Shown here: positions 1 through 9,020 of the stretch, piece by piece
How the letters are laid out: each line of letters starts with the position of its first letter
Position numbering within the stretch: position 1 is the stretch's first letter
Assembly (NCBI GenBank): GCA_025998755.1
Contig: AP024674.1
Coordinates: 1,416,162 to 1,480,161 of the forward strand
Reading direction: 5' to 3'
DNA: 64,000 nucleotides
Source: Armatimonadota bacterium
GTDB taxonomy: Bacteria > Armatimonadota > UBA5829 > DSUL01
Program-made: the position numbers and the translations under genes
Notes under the pieces: model-generated
Databases searched by the model: none
The model's input: the letters and a program-made list of their open reading frames with translations, nothing else
What the model was told of the DNA's origin: nothing

Positions 1-1318
1 CTTTCGAGACCGCGGCGCACACAACTAAGCTGGCCAGAGCGAGAACGGGAAGAAGATATCGGGTCTGCTGACTGAGGCCGAACCAGATCAGCGTATGCGC
101 CAGCACGATGGCGGCCAGGGCGATTGCCCGGCCCCTCAGGCGCAGCGCCGCGGCCGGCAACAGTGCGGCCAGCGCCGGCCCTGCCGACCCGAACAGGAAA
201 TTGCCGTCAATGAAGCGATGCCCCTGCGCCAGCAGATTCCAGGGGAGCAGCAAAAAGTCGGCCGGAGAACGGCCCGCGCCGAATCCGGTAAAAGCCTGGC
301 GATACATCTCCGCGCCTGCCTCATCCCACCCTTTCCCGCCGAAGACGCTGAAGAGGAAGGGGTAGACGGGATTCCCTGTCAGGACTAGGGATTTGAGATA
401 CCACGGGCAGCAGACGGCGACGGAAGGGATAAGGAATAAAGCCAATTCCTTAACATTTCTATACTCAGACCAAAGCCACAACCCCAGCCAGATTGCACCC
501 AGACCAATCCAGACCAGGCTGAAGGTCTTGGTCCCGGCCGCCATTCCGGCCAGAGAGCCCGCCAGAAGCAGAAGTCGGCGGCGATCTCCTTCCCCCTGCA
601 TCGCCTCGACCAGAGCAAGGCAGGACAGGACCGTATAGGCGGCTGTGGCCAGGTCTATGTAGGCGACGCCAGCCTCCCAGAGAGCCACCGGCATCAGGGC
701 GAAGGCCAGAGCACCCCAGACTCCGACTTGCTTTCCGAACAGCCGCCCGGCCAGCAAACCCGCCCCGGCGGACGCTAGCAGATAATGAAACCAGTGAACC
801 ACCTTGGCAGCAGGGGGCACACCGGCAGCCACTGCAGGAGCGAACAGCATCTCTGTGGCGAATGGAAAGTTGGAGTGGTGGATGAACGGAATCCAGTAGA
901 ATCCCCCGTGCTGCAGGTACAGCCTGGGAACGGCAAGATGGTAGCTCAACCCGTCCCAGTCAGTGACAGGCGCGGCGGCCGGAAGCAGGGTCAACGCGAA
1001 GAGAGCCACCAGCAGGATGGCAGCCACCCAACCGGACAAGCTCCAGCGTGGCGGACGCGGCGGCTGCAGTCCCGCCAGCCAGGGATACGCCAGCCCGCAC
1101 GCGCCAAGCGCGAAGACGATCAGCCGGAGCGCCCCCTCGCTCCAGAGATGCAACGCACCCAGGGCAAACAGCACGAGCGATACAAATCCCAGCCCGCAGG
1201 CCGAGGCGTAGCAGAAGCAACGTAGCCCCCCACCCTGCCGAGGCGCAAGCAGAAGTCCGGGCACAGCCGCTCCGGCGCAGGCGAGCAGGGTGATGAGCAG
1301 CGCGGGCAGGGTGATCAC
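1..1318 (-). CDS. Polytopic membrane protein, glycosyltransferase-39/ArnT-like (3' end beyond window)
   Basis: The frame begins with GTG at 1318, overlaps the stop of the upstream phosphoesterase gene as GTGA, and stays open for 439 codons to the window edge, so the C-terminus is missing. The protein is a succession of hydrophobic helices. Around residues 120-132 it has DWDGLSYHLAVPR, the acidic first-loop signature of membrane glycosyltransferases that use lipid-linked sugars (ArnT/PMT/RgtA-like). A later QTRYLLPVLAL segment also fits that family. It probably transfers a sugar at the outer face of the inner membrane; donor and acceptor cannot be told. The 4-nt overlap implies translation coupled to the phosphoesterase. 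Confidence 0.72.
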   Translation of the reverse strand, partial: MITLPALLITLLACAGAAVPGLLLAPRQGGGLRCFCYASACGLGFVSLVLFALGALHLWSEGALRLIVFALGACGLAYPWLAGLQPPRPPRWSLSGWVAAILLVALFALTLLPAAAPVTDWDGLSYHLAVPRLYLQHGGFYWIPFIHHSNFPFATEMLFAPAVAAGVPPAAKVVHWFHYLLASAGAGLLAGRLFGKQVGVWGALAFALMPVALWEAGVAYIDLATAAYTVLSCLALVEAMQGEGDRRRLLLLAGSLAGMAAGTKTFSLVWIGLGAIWLGLWLWSEYRNVKELALFLIPSVAVCCPWYLKSLVLTGNPVYPFLFSVFGGKGWDEAGAEMYRQAFTGFGAGRSPADFLLLPWNLLAQGHRFIDGNFLFGSAGPALAALLPAAALRLRGRAIALAAIVLAHTLIWFGLSQQTRYLLPVLALASLVVCAAVSK

Positions 1319-2058
1319 GGAGAAATCTCCCGCAGAGGCTCCAGCCGGTAGTCCAGCCGCCAGCGCGGTCCTACTTTCTCCAAACGGCTGATCCCGAAGA
1401 AACGCCCGTGATGCCCTGCCTGCACCACAGGCACCCCTTTGACGATGATGGGCGTCTCCAAGGCATCGTGGGAGTGTCCCCCGATGATGAGGTCCAGCTC
1501 GGGGCATTCGCCGGCCAGTCGCATATCCTGGCCAAGCCCTATGTGCGTCAGGGCGATCAACAGGTCACACGCATTCCGCATCTGGCGCGCAACCAAGGAA
1601 CACACTTCGACAGGATTATCGAAAAGATAGGCTGAGAACGAGGCGACGCGGGAACGCGGAGTTACCATCGGCACCGTCACACCCACGACACCCACGCGCA
1701 CGCCACCGCGATCGAAAAACACCGAGGGTTGACACGGAAGCCTGGCCTCGCGGGCCGGGCGCACATTGGCGCACAGGATTGCATAAGAAGCCTGTGACAA
1801 CTTGGACAGAAAACCCGTCTCTGTGAAGTGAAACTCGCGGTTTCCCACCACCATAGCGTCATAGCCTGCGCGGGACATCCTTTCCAGGACCGGCTCCCCT
1901 CCCGGGCGGAAATACGCGTTGCCGGCCCAGACGGCATCTCCCCCGTCCAGCAGTAGAGTGTTTTCCCCCTCGCTACGAAGGGATGCCAGCTTCCCGGCCA
2001 GACGATCGTCCAGACGGTTATGGAGGTCGTTAGTATGGAAGATGGTGACGGCAGACAC
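1315..2058 (-). CDS. 5'-nucleotidase/UshA-like metallophosphoesterase, single domain
   Basis: 247 aa. It carries the ordered metal-binding motifs of the calcineurin-like/5'-nucleotidase superfamily: HTNDLHNR near residue 8, DGGDAVW near 39, GNREFH near 72, LTHIG near 168 and GGHSHD near 193. Unlike UshA it lacks the C-terminal substrate-specificity domain and has no signal peptide, so the substrate (nucleotide or other phosphoester) is open and it is probably cytoplasmic. It lies downstream of kdsD on the same strand and overlaps the following membrane glycosyltransferase gene by 4 nt. Confidence 0.85.
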   Translation of the reverse strand: MSAVTIFHTNDLHNRLDDRLAGKLASLRSEGENTLLLDGGDAVWAGNAYFRPGGEPVLERMSRAGYDAMVVGNREFHFTETGFLSKLSQASYAILCANVRPAREARLPCQPSVFFDRGGVRVGVVGVTVPMVTPRSRVASFSAYLFDNPVEVCSLVARQMRNACDLLIALTHIGLGQDMRLAGECPELDLIIGGHSHDALETPIIVKGVPVVQAGHHGRFFGISRLEKVGPRWRLDYRLEPLREISP

Positions 2059-2119
2059 GTCGGCAGATCCGGTCAGCTCATCGCCCGAATCAAACTGACA
2101 GGAGGGAAGGCCGGCAGCA

Positions 2120-3094
2120 TCACACCAGCCCCGCCCGGACGACGTCCTTCAGCATCAACACCCCCACCGGCCGCCCATCCTCAATGACCGGGAGGTCGCC
2201 GATCTTGCGCTCCTCCATAACGTGTAGCCCTTCCACCGCCAGATCGTCCGGTCCGATAGTCAACGGATTGGCGGTCATCACCACCTCTGCGGGAGCATCC
2301 AGGGCACCCCCCGAAAGCAGATGCCGGCGGATATCCCCATCCGTAAGGATACCTTTGAAGGAGCCTTCGCCATCCACAATGCACGCCGCCCCGGCGCGGG
2401 CCCGGGTGATGGCGAACATTACGTCCCGCAGGCTGTCCGTTGTCCGGCAGACGGCCATCTCATCGCCGGAGCGCATCAGGTCGCGCGCGCGCAGGATGAG
2501 CCTGCGCCCCAGCGCACCGGCGGGATGGAACAGGGCAAAATCCTCCCGAGTGAAACGCCGCTCGCGCATAACCGCAAGCGCCAGAGCATCCCCTAAAGCA
2601 AGCATGGCGGTGGTGCTGCTGGTGGGCGCAAGCCCCAGCGGACAGGCCTCTTTCTCTACCGTCACATCCAGCACCACATCGCAGAAGCTGGTCAGGGAGG
2701 ATTCCCGTGCCCGCGTAATCCCGATGGAAGCCGCGCCGATCCGCTTGATCACCGGCAAAATGTTGACGATCTCATCCGATTCGCCACTATAGGAGAGGAT
2801 GATGACCACATCATCCCGAGTGACCACTCCCAGGTCACCGTGTACTCCTTCCGCAGGATGCAAGAAGAGCGCCGGTGTGCCTGTGCTGGAAAGGATGCCG
2901 GCCAGCTTGCGCGCGATGGCTCCGGACTTTCCGACGCCGGTGACCACGGTGCGCCCGCGGCAGGAGAGCAGGAGCGATACAGCGCGGTCGAACTCCGGCC
3001 CCAGACGCTCGGCGACGCCAAGCAGCGCCTCGGCTTCAATACGGATGACCTCCCGCGCGAATTGCACTGTTGCGGATGGCTGTTGAGTTTCCAA
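2120..3094 (-). CDS. kdsD: KpsF/GutQ (KdsD) arabinose-5-phosphate isomerase
   Basis: Interconverts ribulose-5-phosphate and arabinose-5-phosphate, the first step of Kdo synthesis for LPS. An N-terminal SIS domain contains VTGVGKSG, SSTGTPALFLHP, EGVHGDLG and SYSGESDEI, all hallmark KdsD segments. Two CBS repeats follow (DLMRSGDEMAVC.. and ..PAEVVMTANPLTIGP), each with a DGDIRR/LKDVVR-like end. I chose the TTG at 3094 (324 aa, close to the 328 aa of E. coli KdsD), preceded by AGGGGAAG although the spacing is short. An in-frame ATG at 3193 would add 33 residues unlike the family. The gene suggests a Kdo-containing outer membrane, but kdsA/kdsB are not in the window. Confidence 0.92.
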   Translation of the reverse strand: METQQPSATVQFAREVIRIEAEALLGVAERLGPEFDRAVSLLLSCRGRTVVTGVGKSGAIARKLAGILSSTGTPALFLHPAEGVHGDLGVVTRDDVVIILSYSGESDEIVNILPVIKRIGAASIGITRARESSLTSFCDVVLDVTVEKEACPLGLAPTSSTTAMLALGDALALAVMRERRFTREDFALFHPAGALGRRLILRARDLMRSGDEMAVCRTTDSLRDVMFAITRARAGAACIVDGEGSFKGILTDGDIRRHLLSGGALDAPAEVVMTANPLTIGPDDLAVEGLHVMEERKIGDLPVIEDGRPVGVLMLKDVVRAGLV

Positions 3095-3276
3095 CTTCCC
3101 CTGAGACGGGACGAAAATATCGCGGAAACGGGCGTTCCCGCAAACCTGGACCCGTCCGCGGGGATTATAGGACCGCGCCGGGACGGCTGTCAAACCACGC
3201 TGCGGCGCTCATCGGGTAAAATGAAGGTAGGCGAAGCCTGCGTTCGCCGGGGTCTGCGTATAAGGAGTCTGCGTCT

Positions 3277-3942
3277 ATGCTCAAGCGACGAAACAGGGGG
3301 TTTACCCTCATCGAACTGCTGGTGGTCATCGCCATCATTGCCATCCTGGCTGCCATCCTCTTTCCGGTGTTCGCTCAGGCCAGGGAGCGCGCACGCCTGT
3401 CCACCTGCGTCAGCAATCTGAGGCAGGTCTACACGGCCATTGTCATGTATGCGGATGACAATCGCGGTTTTCTGCCGCCACGTCCGCGGGCGATCGATCC
3501 CAACTTCAACTCGCAGTATAACGGCTGGTGGAACCTGCAGCCTTATGCCAAGACAGATGGCATCTTTCTGTGCAAGAAAGCCGTCAAGTGGAACGGGGAT
3601 CCCGGCGTCAACAACCGGGGTTACGCCAGGGTGTATGCCGGGCCGCAGGCCACTGGCAACTTCTTGAAGGCCAGCTATCATTTCTGGCCGCACGTGTACG
3701 GCAAACTTCCCTACGATCCGGAGACGCCGGCCAGACTGGACGTTGACCTGGACGACCCGGCCATCGCTTTGAACAATATGGGGTTGACGCCTGCCAAGCT
3801 CCAGCGCGCCAAGGAGCTGGGCGGGCCTCTCGCCACGTGTCTGCTCCACAGCATCAACATCCGGGGGGACGAGGGTATCGTGGCGCTGATGATCAAGGGC
3901 GGCAACGTCCGGTTCGACGCGGCGGACAAATATCCGTGGTAG
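3277..3942 (+). CDS. Type IV prepilin/pseudopilin-like protein with H-X9-DG-type C-terminus
   Basis: 221 aa. Short basic leader MLKRRNRG followed by [12 protein letters not shown], i.e. a prepilin peptidase site (G|F) with Glu at +5, and a hydrophobic helix ending [16 protein letters not shown]. This continuation is characteristic of the large prepilin families of Armatimonadota and Planctomycetes. The rest is a secreted globular domain with pilin-like helix residues ([17 protein letters not shown]). A strong AAGGAG lies about 9 nt before the ATG. It is a single gene with its own terminator and no pilus-assembly neighbours, so it is more likely a stand-alone surface pseudopilin than part of a pilus operon. 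Confidence 0.88.
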   Translation: MLKRRNRGFTLIELLVVIAIIAILAAILFPVFAQARERARLSTCVSNLRQVYTAIVMYADDNRGFLPPRPRAIDPNFNSQYNGWWNLQPYAKTDGIFLCKKAVKWNGDPGVNNRGYARVYAGPQATGNFLKASYHFWPHVYGKLPYDPETPARLDVDLDDPAIALNNMGLTPAKLQRAKELGGPLATCLLHSINIRGDEGIVALMIKGGNVRFDAADKYPW

Positions 3943-3969
3943 CTTCCTGAAGACGCGCTTCCTGCGGGA

Positions 3970-3999
3970 CGGCTCCCGGCTTCTGGGAGGAGCCGTTTT
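3970..3999 (+). terminator. Intrinsic terminator of the prepilin-like gene
   Basis: Inverted repeat CGGCTCC (3970-3976) / GGAGCCG (3989-3995) followed immediately by TTTT, 27 nt after the stop codon at 3942. Confidence 0.75.
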
Positions 4000-4103
4000 A
4001 CGGCGCTGGCGGTCCGGGCCGGTTCGGAGGTATACGCCTGAGAGGACGAACGGGAAGCGGCCCGGCATTGTGGACCGCAGCCCTTCGAAGCGGGAGGCCC
4101 AAC

Positions 4104-5108
4104 TTGCCAGTCGTTACCGGACGCCAGTCCGTGCTGGACGTCTATGCCGAAGCCGCCGAAAGAGAGTGGGTCATACCCACCATAAACACCGAATGCCAGA
4201 CTTCCACCGAGGCCATCCTGGCGGCTGCAGCGGAGTTCGCCGCCGAGCACGGCATTCCTGATCTGCCGGTAGGAATTGGTCTGACCAACCTTTACCCCCA
4301 TCGACAGCAGGCACCTCTCTACACGCACACGGGGCTCTGGCGGATAGGGATGAGGATGTTCCTGAACGATCTGGACATCCTGACCGGACCGGATTCGCCC
4401 TTTCACCGGCTCAGGGTGCTGGTGAACCTGGACCACATCCAGTGGGATGCCGACCGGGAGCTGCTGGAGTGGGATCTGAAACGCTTCTCCTCCATCATGT
4501 ATGACGCCAGCCTGCTGCCCTTCGAGGAGAATATTCGCCTGACCGCCCGCTTCCGCGAGCAGCGCGGCGGGGAGCTGGTCATCGAGGGAGCATGCGACGA
4601 GATCCGAGAGGCATCCGAGGAGGGGAGCGGCGATCTGACCACCCCTGAGATGGCTGAGCGCTACGTTCGGGAAACGGGCGTAGACATCATCGTGGCCAAT
4701 CTGGGCACAGAGCACCGGGCCTCCGCGGCCCATCTGACTTATCACGGCGACTTGGCGCGGGAGATCACCCGGCGCGTCGGCCGTCGGCTCTGTCTGCACG
4801 GAACGTCTTCGGTGCCGCACGACCAGGTGCGCGAGCTCTTTCACGACGGCGTCGTCAAGGTGAACATCTGGACGGCCATCGAGCGGGACTCGTCTCCGGC
4901 GTTGCTGGAGGACATGGCGCGAAACGCCGCCAGGGTGGTCGGAACGGTCCACGCCGCACGTCTTCAAAAAGATGGATTGCTCGGACCAGGCGCCGACACA
5001 GCCAGTCCGGCCGACCTCCGCTTCTTCACCACCGCGTACCGGCAGGGCATCGTGTTCGGTGAGATGAAGCGGATCGTTAAGGAGTTTCTGGAGCTCTGGT
5101 ATTGTTGA
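4104..5108 (+). CDS. Class II (zinc) ketose-bisphosphate aldolase family protein, divergent
   Basis: I chose the TTG at 4104 because GGGAGG (4092-4097) stands 6 nt upstream; the in-frame ATG at 4068 has no ribosome site. The 334 aa TIM-barrel keeps class II aldolase landmarks: VNLDHIQ (catalytic Asp plus zinc His), MYDASLLPFEENI, VANLGTEHR (zinc His) and LCLHGTSS (zinc His), then VKVNIWT. Two substrate-loop motifs deviate from FbaA/GatY: GTEHR where GTxHG is usual and HGTSS where HGGSG is usual, so fructose-1,6-bisphosphate may not be the substrate. The next gene is a FadR-type regulator, which suggests an inducible sugar catabolic role. Confidence 0.8.
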   Translation: MPVVTGRQSVLDVYAEAAEREWVIPTINTECQTSTEAILAAAAEFAAEHGIPDLPVGIGLTNLYPHRQQAPLYTHTGLWRIGMRMFLNDLDILTGPDSPFHRLRVLVNLDHIQWDADRELLEWDLKRFSSIMYDASLLPFEENIRLTARFREQRGGELVIEGACDEIREASEEGSGDLTTPEMAERYVRETGVDIIVANLGTEHRASAAHLTYHGDLAREITRRVGRRLCLHGTSSVPHDQVRELFHDGVVKVNIWTAIERDSSPALLEDMARNAARVVGTVHAARLQKDGLLGPGADTASPADLRFFTTAYRQGIVFGEMKRIVKEFLELWYC

Positions 5109-5149
5109 GGCGTGCGTTCACGCCGGGGATGCCGGGCATTCCCCAACTC

Positions 5150-5179
5150 TTGACCGTTTCCCGGCAACGTCGCTAGAAT
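5150..5179 (+). promoter_or_regulatory. Sigma70-type promoter upstream of the FadR-family gene
   Basis: TTGACC (5150-5155), 18-nt spacer, TAGAAT (5174-5179). It lies in the 204-nt gap between the aldolase and the regulator, leaving a leader of about 125 nt. Nothing else was recognised in that gap. Confidence 0.55.
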
Positions 5180-5312
5180 GCAGGAGTGCGCAAGCCGTGA
5201 TGCGTGACCGAGCGCAGAGTTTCACCATCTGATCGAGGGACGGCACGGAATGCCGGTACAGCCGAGCCACATCGAACCTGGTCGCCAGTTACGAAGAGAA
5301 TCGTAGGCCCGA

Positions 5313-6080
5313 ATGTCAGCCGAAATGTCCACCGAGGTCCCGAACAGCAGAACAGTCATCAGGAACCTGATCCAGTTCATCCGGGAGAACCAGATGCGGG
5401 CGGGGGATCGCCTTCCTGCCATTCCCCGTCTGGCTGCGGAGTGGAAGATCAAGCCGAGCGTGGTCCGTGACGGCTTGCTGCAAGCGGAGAGCCTGGGATT
5501 GGTGAGCATTCATCCCAGGCTGGGCACGTTCGTACAGCAGCCTGATCTCACGCCGATGGTGTCGGCTCTCTCAGACGCTCTGGATCTGGCACTGATTATG
5601 GACGACCGGAACCTGGTACACCTGGGAGAAGCCCGGCTGATGGTGGAGCGGGAAGTAGTGGCGCTGGCGGCGGAACGCGCCCAGCCGGAGGATCTACTGA
5701 TCATCCGGCAGCACCTGGAACAGCTTCGGGAATGTCTGGGCAACAGGCCCGCATTTGTCCAGGCGGACGAGGACTTCCACGTCGCAATCGCCCGGGCAGC
5801 CGGCAACCCCATTATGACCACCATCATCCGTGCGCTTCTGGTGGCTCTCCGGCCTTACCGGCAGAGCACGCTCGTTAGGGAGGAGGACGCGGAGCGAATC
5901 GCTGAGAAGCACGTCCTGATCTACCAGGCGCTGACTGAGGGCGACCCGGAGCGGGCCCAGACTCTGATGGAAGAACATTTCGTGGCGGCCAAGGATCTCA
6001 TCCGCCAGAGTCTTGGTCTTCAGCCAGTCTCCCAGCCGGGCACTGAGAGCCGTAGACACAACAATCCGCAATCCCCATAG
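5313..6080 (+). CDS. FadR-subfamily GntR transcriptional regulator
   Basis: 255 aa. The N-terminal winged helix (about residues 12-75) contains the GntR pattern IRENQMRAGDRLPAIPRLAAEWKIKPSVVRDGL and the wing LVSIHPRLGTFV. The C-terminal all-helical FCD domain (about 90-235) has the metal/ligand motif DEDFHVAIARAAGNP and a late EKHVLIYQALTEGDPERA with the expected His. FCD regulators normally bind an organic acid or sugar acid with a divalent metal. Position directly downstream of the aldolase suggests it controls that gene or neighbours. The ribosome site before the chosen ATG is weak. Confidence 0.88.
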   Translation: MSAEMSTEVPNSRTVIRNLIQFIRENQMRAGDRLPAIPRLAAEWKIKPSVVRDGLLQAESLGLVSIHPRLGTFVQQPDLTPMVSALSDALDLALIMDDRNLVHLGEARLMVEREVVALAAERAQPEDLLIIRQHLEQLRECLGNRPAFVQADEDFHVAIARAAGNPIMTTIIRALLVALRPYRQSTLVREEDAERIAEKHVLIYQALTEGDPERAQTLMEEHFVAAKDLIRQSLGLQPVSQPGTESRRHNNPQSP

Positions 6081-6105
6081 ACAGTGACACGCAGTTCCCG
6101 CGGCA

Positions 6106-8868
6106 CTAGTCTCCCAACGGTCGGAAGAACTCCTCGCCGTCCGAGAGTGACCGTGGCGGTCGCCCGTTGACCACGGCCTTCTTCCGCCCCATTGCCGCCA
6201 CCCGGAGCGACTGGTTGCCTCCTTCGCAGGAAAGGCGGACCGTGTCCTCATCGTATGACACGTCAAGCCACCGCACCGTCTGGGAAGCCTCAGCGAGCAG
6301 CCCGCCGTCCTCCAGGCGAGAACCCTGCGCCCATGCGAAGCCCCGCAAGTTGCCTGACGGGTCCCTGCGGACGCACGCAAACCCGCCTTTCAGACGCACA
6401 GGCGCATCTGAGAACGACACTTCTCTCTCCGGGTGGTCCGAAAAAACCACGACGTCCGCGCCCGCGGCAGTTATGATCCTCACACCGCAAGTCTCGACCG
6501 AAGCCTTCCCGGCCGGGGTCAGCGGGGCAGCAGATGCATCCGGAGAAGCTCCCCGGAAAGGATATGCCACTGTGTCCATCCGCACCGGAAGGGTGCCGGT
6601 GACCGACCTGCGCAGGATCAGGGCGGGCTCCAGCTTCTCGTGGACGAACGCGGTATCGCCCTCCTCAAGCACGGAAACCGTTTCGGCGCCCCCCGCCGGA
6701 ATCAGCGCCAGGTTTCCACCGGCCGCTCGGGTGGTGACAGCGATCTGCGTCCGCGGATCCAGGGTGGCTTGGGTGTCCGCGAAGTGGAAGCGCGAGTCCA
6801 CCTGATGCTCACCGCTGCCGCGAACGATGTCTGAGATCACCCAGTAATCCGGCCGCAAGAACGCGATACGCCGCACAGGGCGGATATTCCGTTCCAGGTT
6901 CTGATATGCCGGACCTTCAGCGCACAGATAATCCGCAACATTTCCGGTGAGGAACGTCGTGGGTCCTCCGGCGTTTTCAAGATCAGCTCCGTTCACAGAG
7001 ATGGTGCTGTGTGAACGGGTGGAGATCAGCCGGACCGCCTCTGGAGTTCCATAGATGTAGATCCCCGGGTCGGAGATTAGAAGGTTTCCATAAGCGAAGA
7101 GAATAAAGTTGAGAGCGTCAAAGTGGCCGTGGGCACTGTAGCGTCCGTTCCGCAGGATGAGATACCTGGCATCAGGGCCCCAGTCGCTTCGCATGACGTA
7201 ATAGCCCGAGTGGGGGAATTGCACGGACAGGCGCTCCGGCATCGAGCCCTGCGCCCCGTTCGTGGCCACCCAGAGCATATCTTTGCGGTCGAAAGTCTCT
7301 GCTCCGCGCCTGAGTAGCGGTCTGGCATCGTCCGCCAGGGCGTCTCCGAAAGCAGGACGGAAGCCATCGGGCTGGATGGTGTACAGATGGAACGCCAGCG
7401 CCGCTTCCACCCGGGAGACCAGCTCCTGCGGAATCTCCAGACCGAGCCGCCGGGTGCGCTCCATGATGTCCAGATACTGCCCGTGAACCATCATCTGGTA
7501 ACCTGCGGACTCTCCTATCGGACCGTCGGGCTGCAGGGTCTCGCGCATGTTCGCTTGCAACCCCTCGAACGCCAGGCGACCGTATTCCTTCGAGCGCGCA
7601 AACTCGGGGAACTCGGTGCTGAAGTAGAACAGGTGGTCTAACATCTGGGTGGCCCAGTTTCCGCCCCCTTTCTGGATAGCAAGCACATCCGCCATGTCAC
7701 CCAGATTGAAGATGAACGCCGCTCGCACATCCCATGGGAACTCGGGGGCATCCGCGAACACGGTGTAATAGTAGAATTCGTGCGCCAGTCTGGCCCCGAT
7801 GGCCAGCCCGGACCACAAGGTGCCGCCCGCCAACCCGCCGGGGAAGATAGGAGGGATGTCCCTTGCATCCCGTGAAACAATGCCCGACTTCAGCGGAGAG
7901 GGCAGCTCCGTGAAAAAGGCCTTGAGCATCTCGTTCCAGGCTACCGCATACTTCCGGTCGCCCGTTGCAAGGTAACCGGCGGCGAGATATTTCCGGATCC
8001 CTTCGCGTGTCAGCCCCACCCCGCCCCGTTTCGGCCACCAGCGGAGATGGTTCCAGTTCGGTCCCAGGCTGATGATGTTACCGTCCGGGTCGCGCACTTT
8101 CATATCGGCGGCCAGTTCCGCAAGGGTCATATCGGGGATGCGCAGCTGCCGGGCCTGCTGCGCCATCTCGCGGAACGCCGGCCGGTTCTCGAAGTGCGCC
8201 ACCAGAGCCTTTGCCGCATCCTCCCACTTTTTCTGCTGCACCGCGGCCTTCACCTCTTCCAAGCCGGGATGATCCAGGTCGAACATCGCGAACGCCTCGC
8301 GGTAGGCGGTGTCTCGGTCCCAGTCTGTGTGGACGTAGGTCTGGAAGGCGAAGTCGAAATCCTGCCGTTGGCCATCCACATAAGCGCAACCGGAAGGGTA
8401 GTCGGCGGCGGCCATCATAATCTTGCCAACTTTCCCGTTTCCTCCCTTCGTGGTGAGTTCGTAGTAGTAGGAGCGTCCGGGTTCTGCTTCGGCATCCAGA
8501 GGGAAGACGATGGTCATATCCTCCCATGAACGCCATTCGTACTTCATCTCGAACGCGGCGAGCATCCGCTCTCTGGCGGGGCTGTCATAGAGGGTGAGGA
8601 CCAGGGAGACTCCCTCGCCCCAGTCGGGATTGTAGTGAGGGCTCTGGATGGCGATCCGGGAGATTTTGCGGACGCTGGGACCTGTCGTAAACGTTTGTCC
8701 CAGCCGCCTCTCCGCCGTAAGTTCAACCCCGTCTCGGTCGGACGCGCGCGGGAACGAGGACTGATCCAGCTTGAGGTTGTTGAGGTAAGTATCGAGGAAC
8801 GAAGCCCTTGCGGGAAGCCCTGCGGCAACCATCAAACCGGCCAGAATCAGCAGCGGCAACCAGTTCAT
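6106..8868 (-). CDS. Secreted heparinase II/III-family polysaccharide lyase-like protein
   Basis: I start it at the ATG at 8868, where MNWLPLLILAGLMVAAGLPARAS forms a signal peptide. A GTG at 8922 would put 18 non-hydrophobic residues before it. The mature protein has an N-terminal beta-rich region (about 25-190), an alpha/alpha toroid typical of alginate-lyase/heparinase proteins (NWNHLRWWPKRG, NWATQMLDHLFYF, IGESAGYQMMVHGQY), then the heparinase II/III beta-sandwich with SAHGHFDALNF and LLISDPG. Expected action is beta-elimination on uronate-containing polysaccharide outside the cytoplasm. Substrate is not predictable and no sugar transporter or sulfatase is adjacent. Confidence 0.82.
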   Translation of the reverse strand: MNWLPLLILAGLMVAAGLPARASFLDTYLNNLKLDQSSFPRASDRDGVELTAERRLGQTFTTGPSVRKISRIAIQSPHYNPDWGEGVSLVLTLYDSPARERMLAAFEMKYEWRSWEDMTIVFPLDAEAEPGRSYYYELTTKGGNGKVGKIMMAAADYPSGCAYVDGQRQDFDFAFQTYVHTDWDRDTAYREAFAMFDLDHPGLEEVKAAVQQKKWEDAAKALVAHFENRPAFREMAQQARQLRIPDMTLAELAADMKVRDPDGNIISLGPNWNHLRWWPKRGGVGLTREGIRKYLAAGYLATGDRKYAVAWNEMLKAFFTELPSPLKSGIVSRDARDIPPIFPGGLAGGTLWSGLAIGARLAHEFYYYTVFADAPEFPWDVRAAFIFNLGDMADVLAIQKGGGNWATQMLDHLFYFSTEFPEFARSKEYGRLAFEGLQANMRETLQPDGPIGESAGYQMMVHGQYLDIMERTRRLGLEIPQELVSRVEAALAFHLYTIQPDGFRPAFGDALADDARPLLRRGAETFDRKDMLWVATNGAQGSMPERLSVQFPHSGYYVMRSDWGPDARYLILRNGRYSAHGHFDALNFILFAYGNLLISDPGIYIYGTPEAVRLISTRSHSTISVNGADLENAGGPTTFLTGNVADYLCAEGPAYQNLERNIRPVRRIAFLRPDYWVISDIVRGSGEHQVDSRFHFADTQATLDPRTQIAVTTRAAGGNLALIPAGGAETVSVLEEGDTAFVHEKLEPALILRRSVTGTLPVRMDTVAYPFRGASPDASAAPLTPAGKASVETCGVRIITAAGADVVVFSDHPEREVSFSDAPVRLKGGFACVRRDPSGNLRGFAWAQGSRLEDGGLLAEASQTVRWLDVSYDEDTVRLSCEGGNQSLRVAAMGRKKAVVNGRPPRSLSDGEEFFRPLGD

Positions 8869-8957
8869 CGCTCTGTGAAAAACCCCTCCTTCCGAAAAGC
8901 CTAACCCCAAGCAGATATTCACCCCCGTGCCCGAGACTCCTTCAAGGGTGGACGCGG

Positions 8958-8998
8958 AAAAGAAAAAGCGCCGCCCGCACTCACGAGACGGGCGGCGC
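8958..8998 (-). terminator. Intrinsic terminator of the large secreted protein gene
   Basis: On the minus strand a perfect 10-bp stem GCGCCGCCCG/CGGGCGGCGC (8989-8998 with 8968-8977, 11-nt loop) is followed by a T-rich tract (complement of 8958-8967). It lies 23 nt past the stop at 9021. Confidence 0.85.
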
Positions 8999-9020
8999 CG
9001 CCAAATCCCGATCTATCGCA

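Noticed and set aside
3711-4967. 418-codon minus-strand frame
   Set aside because: Antisense to the aldolase and prepilin-like genes, no recognisable motif, typical of GC-rich DNA.
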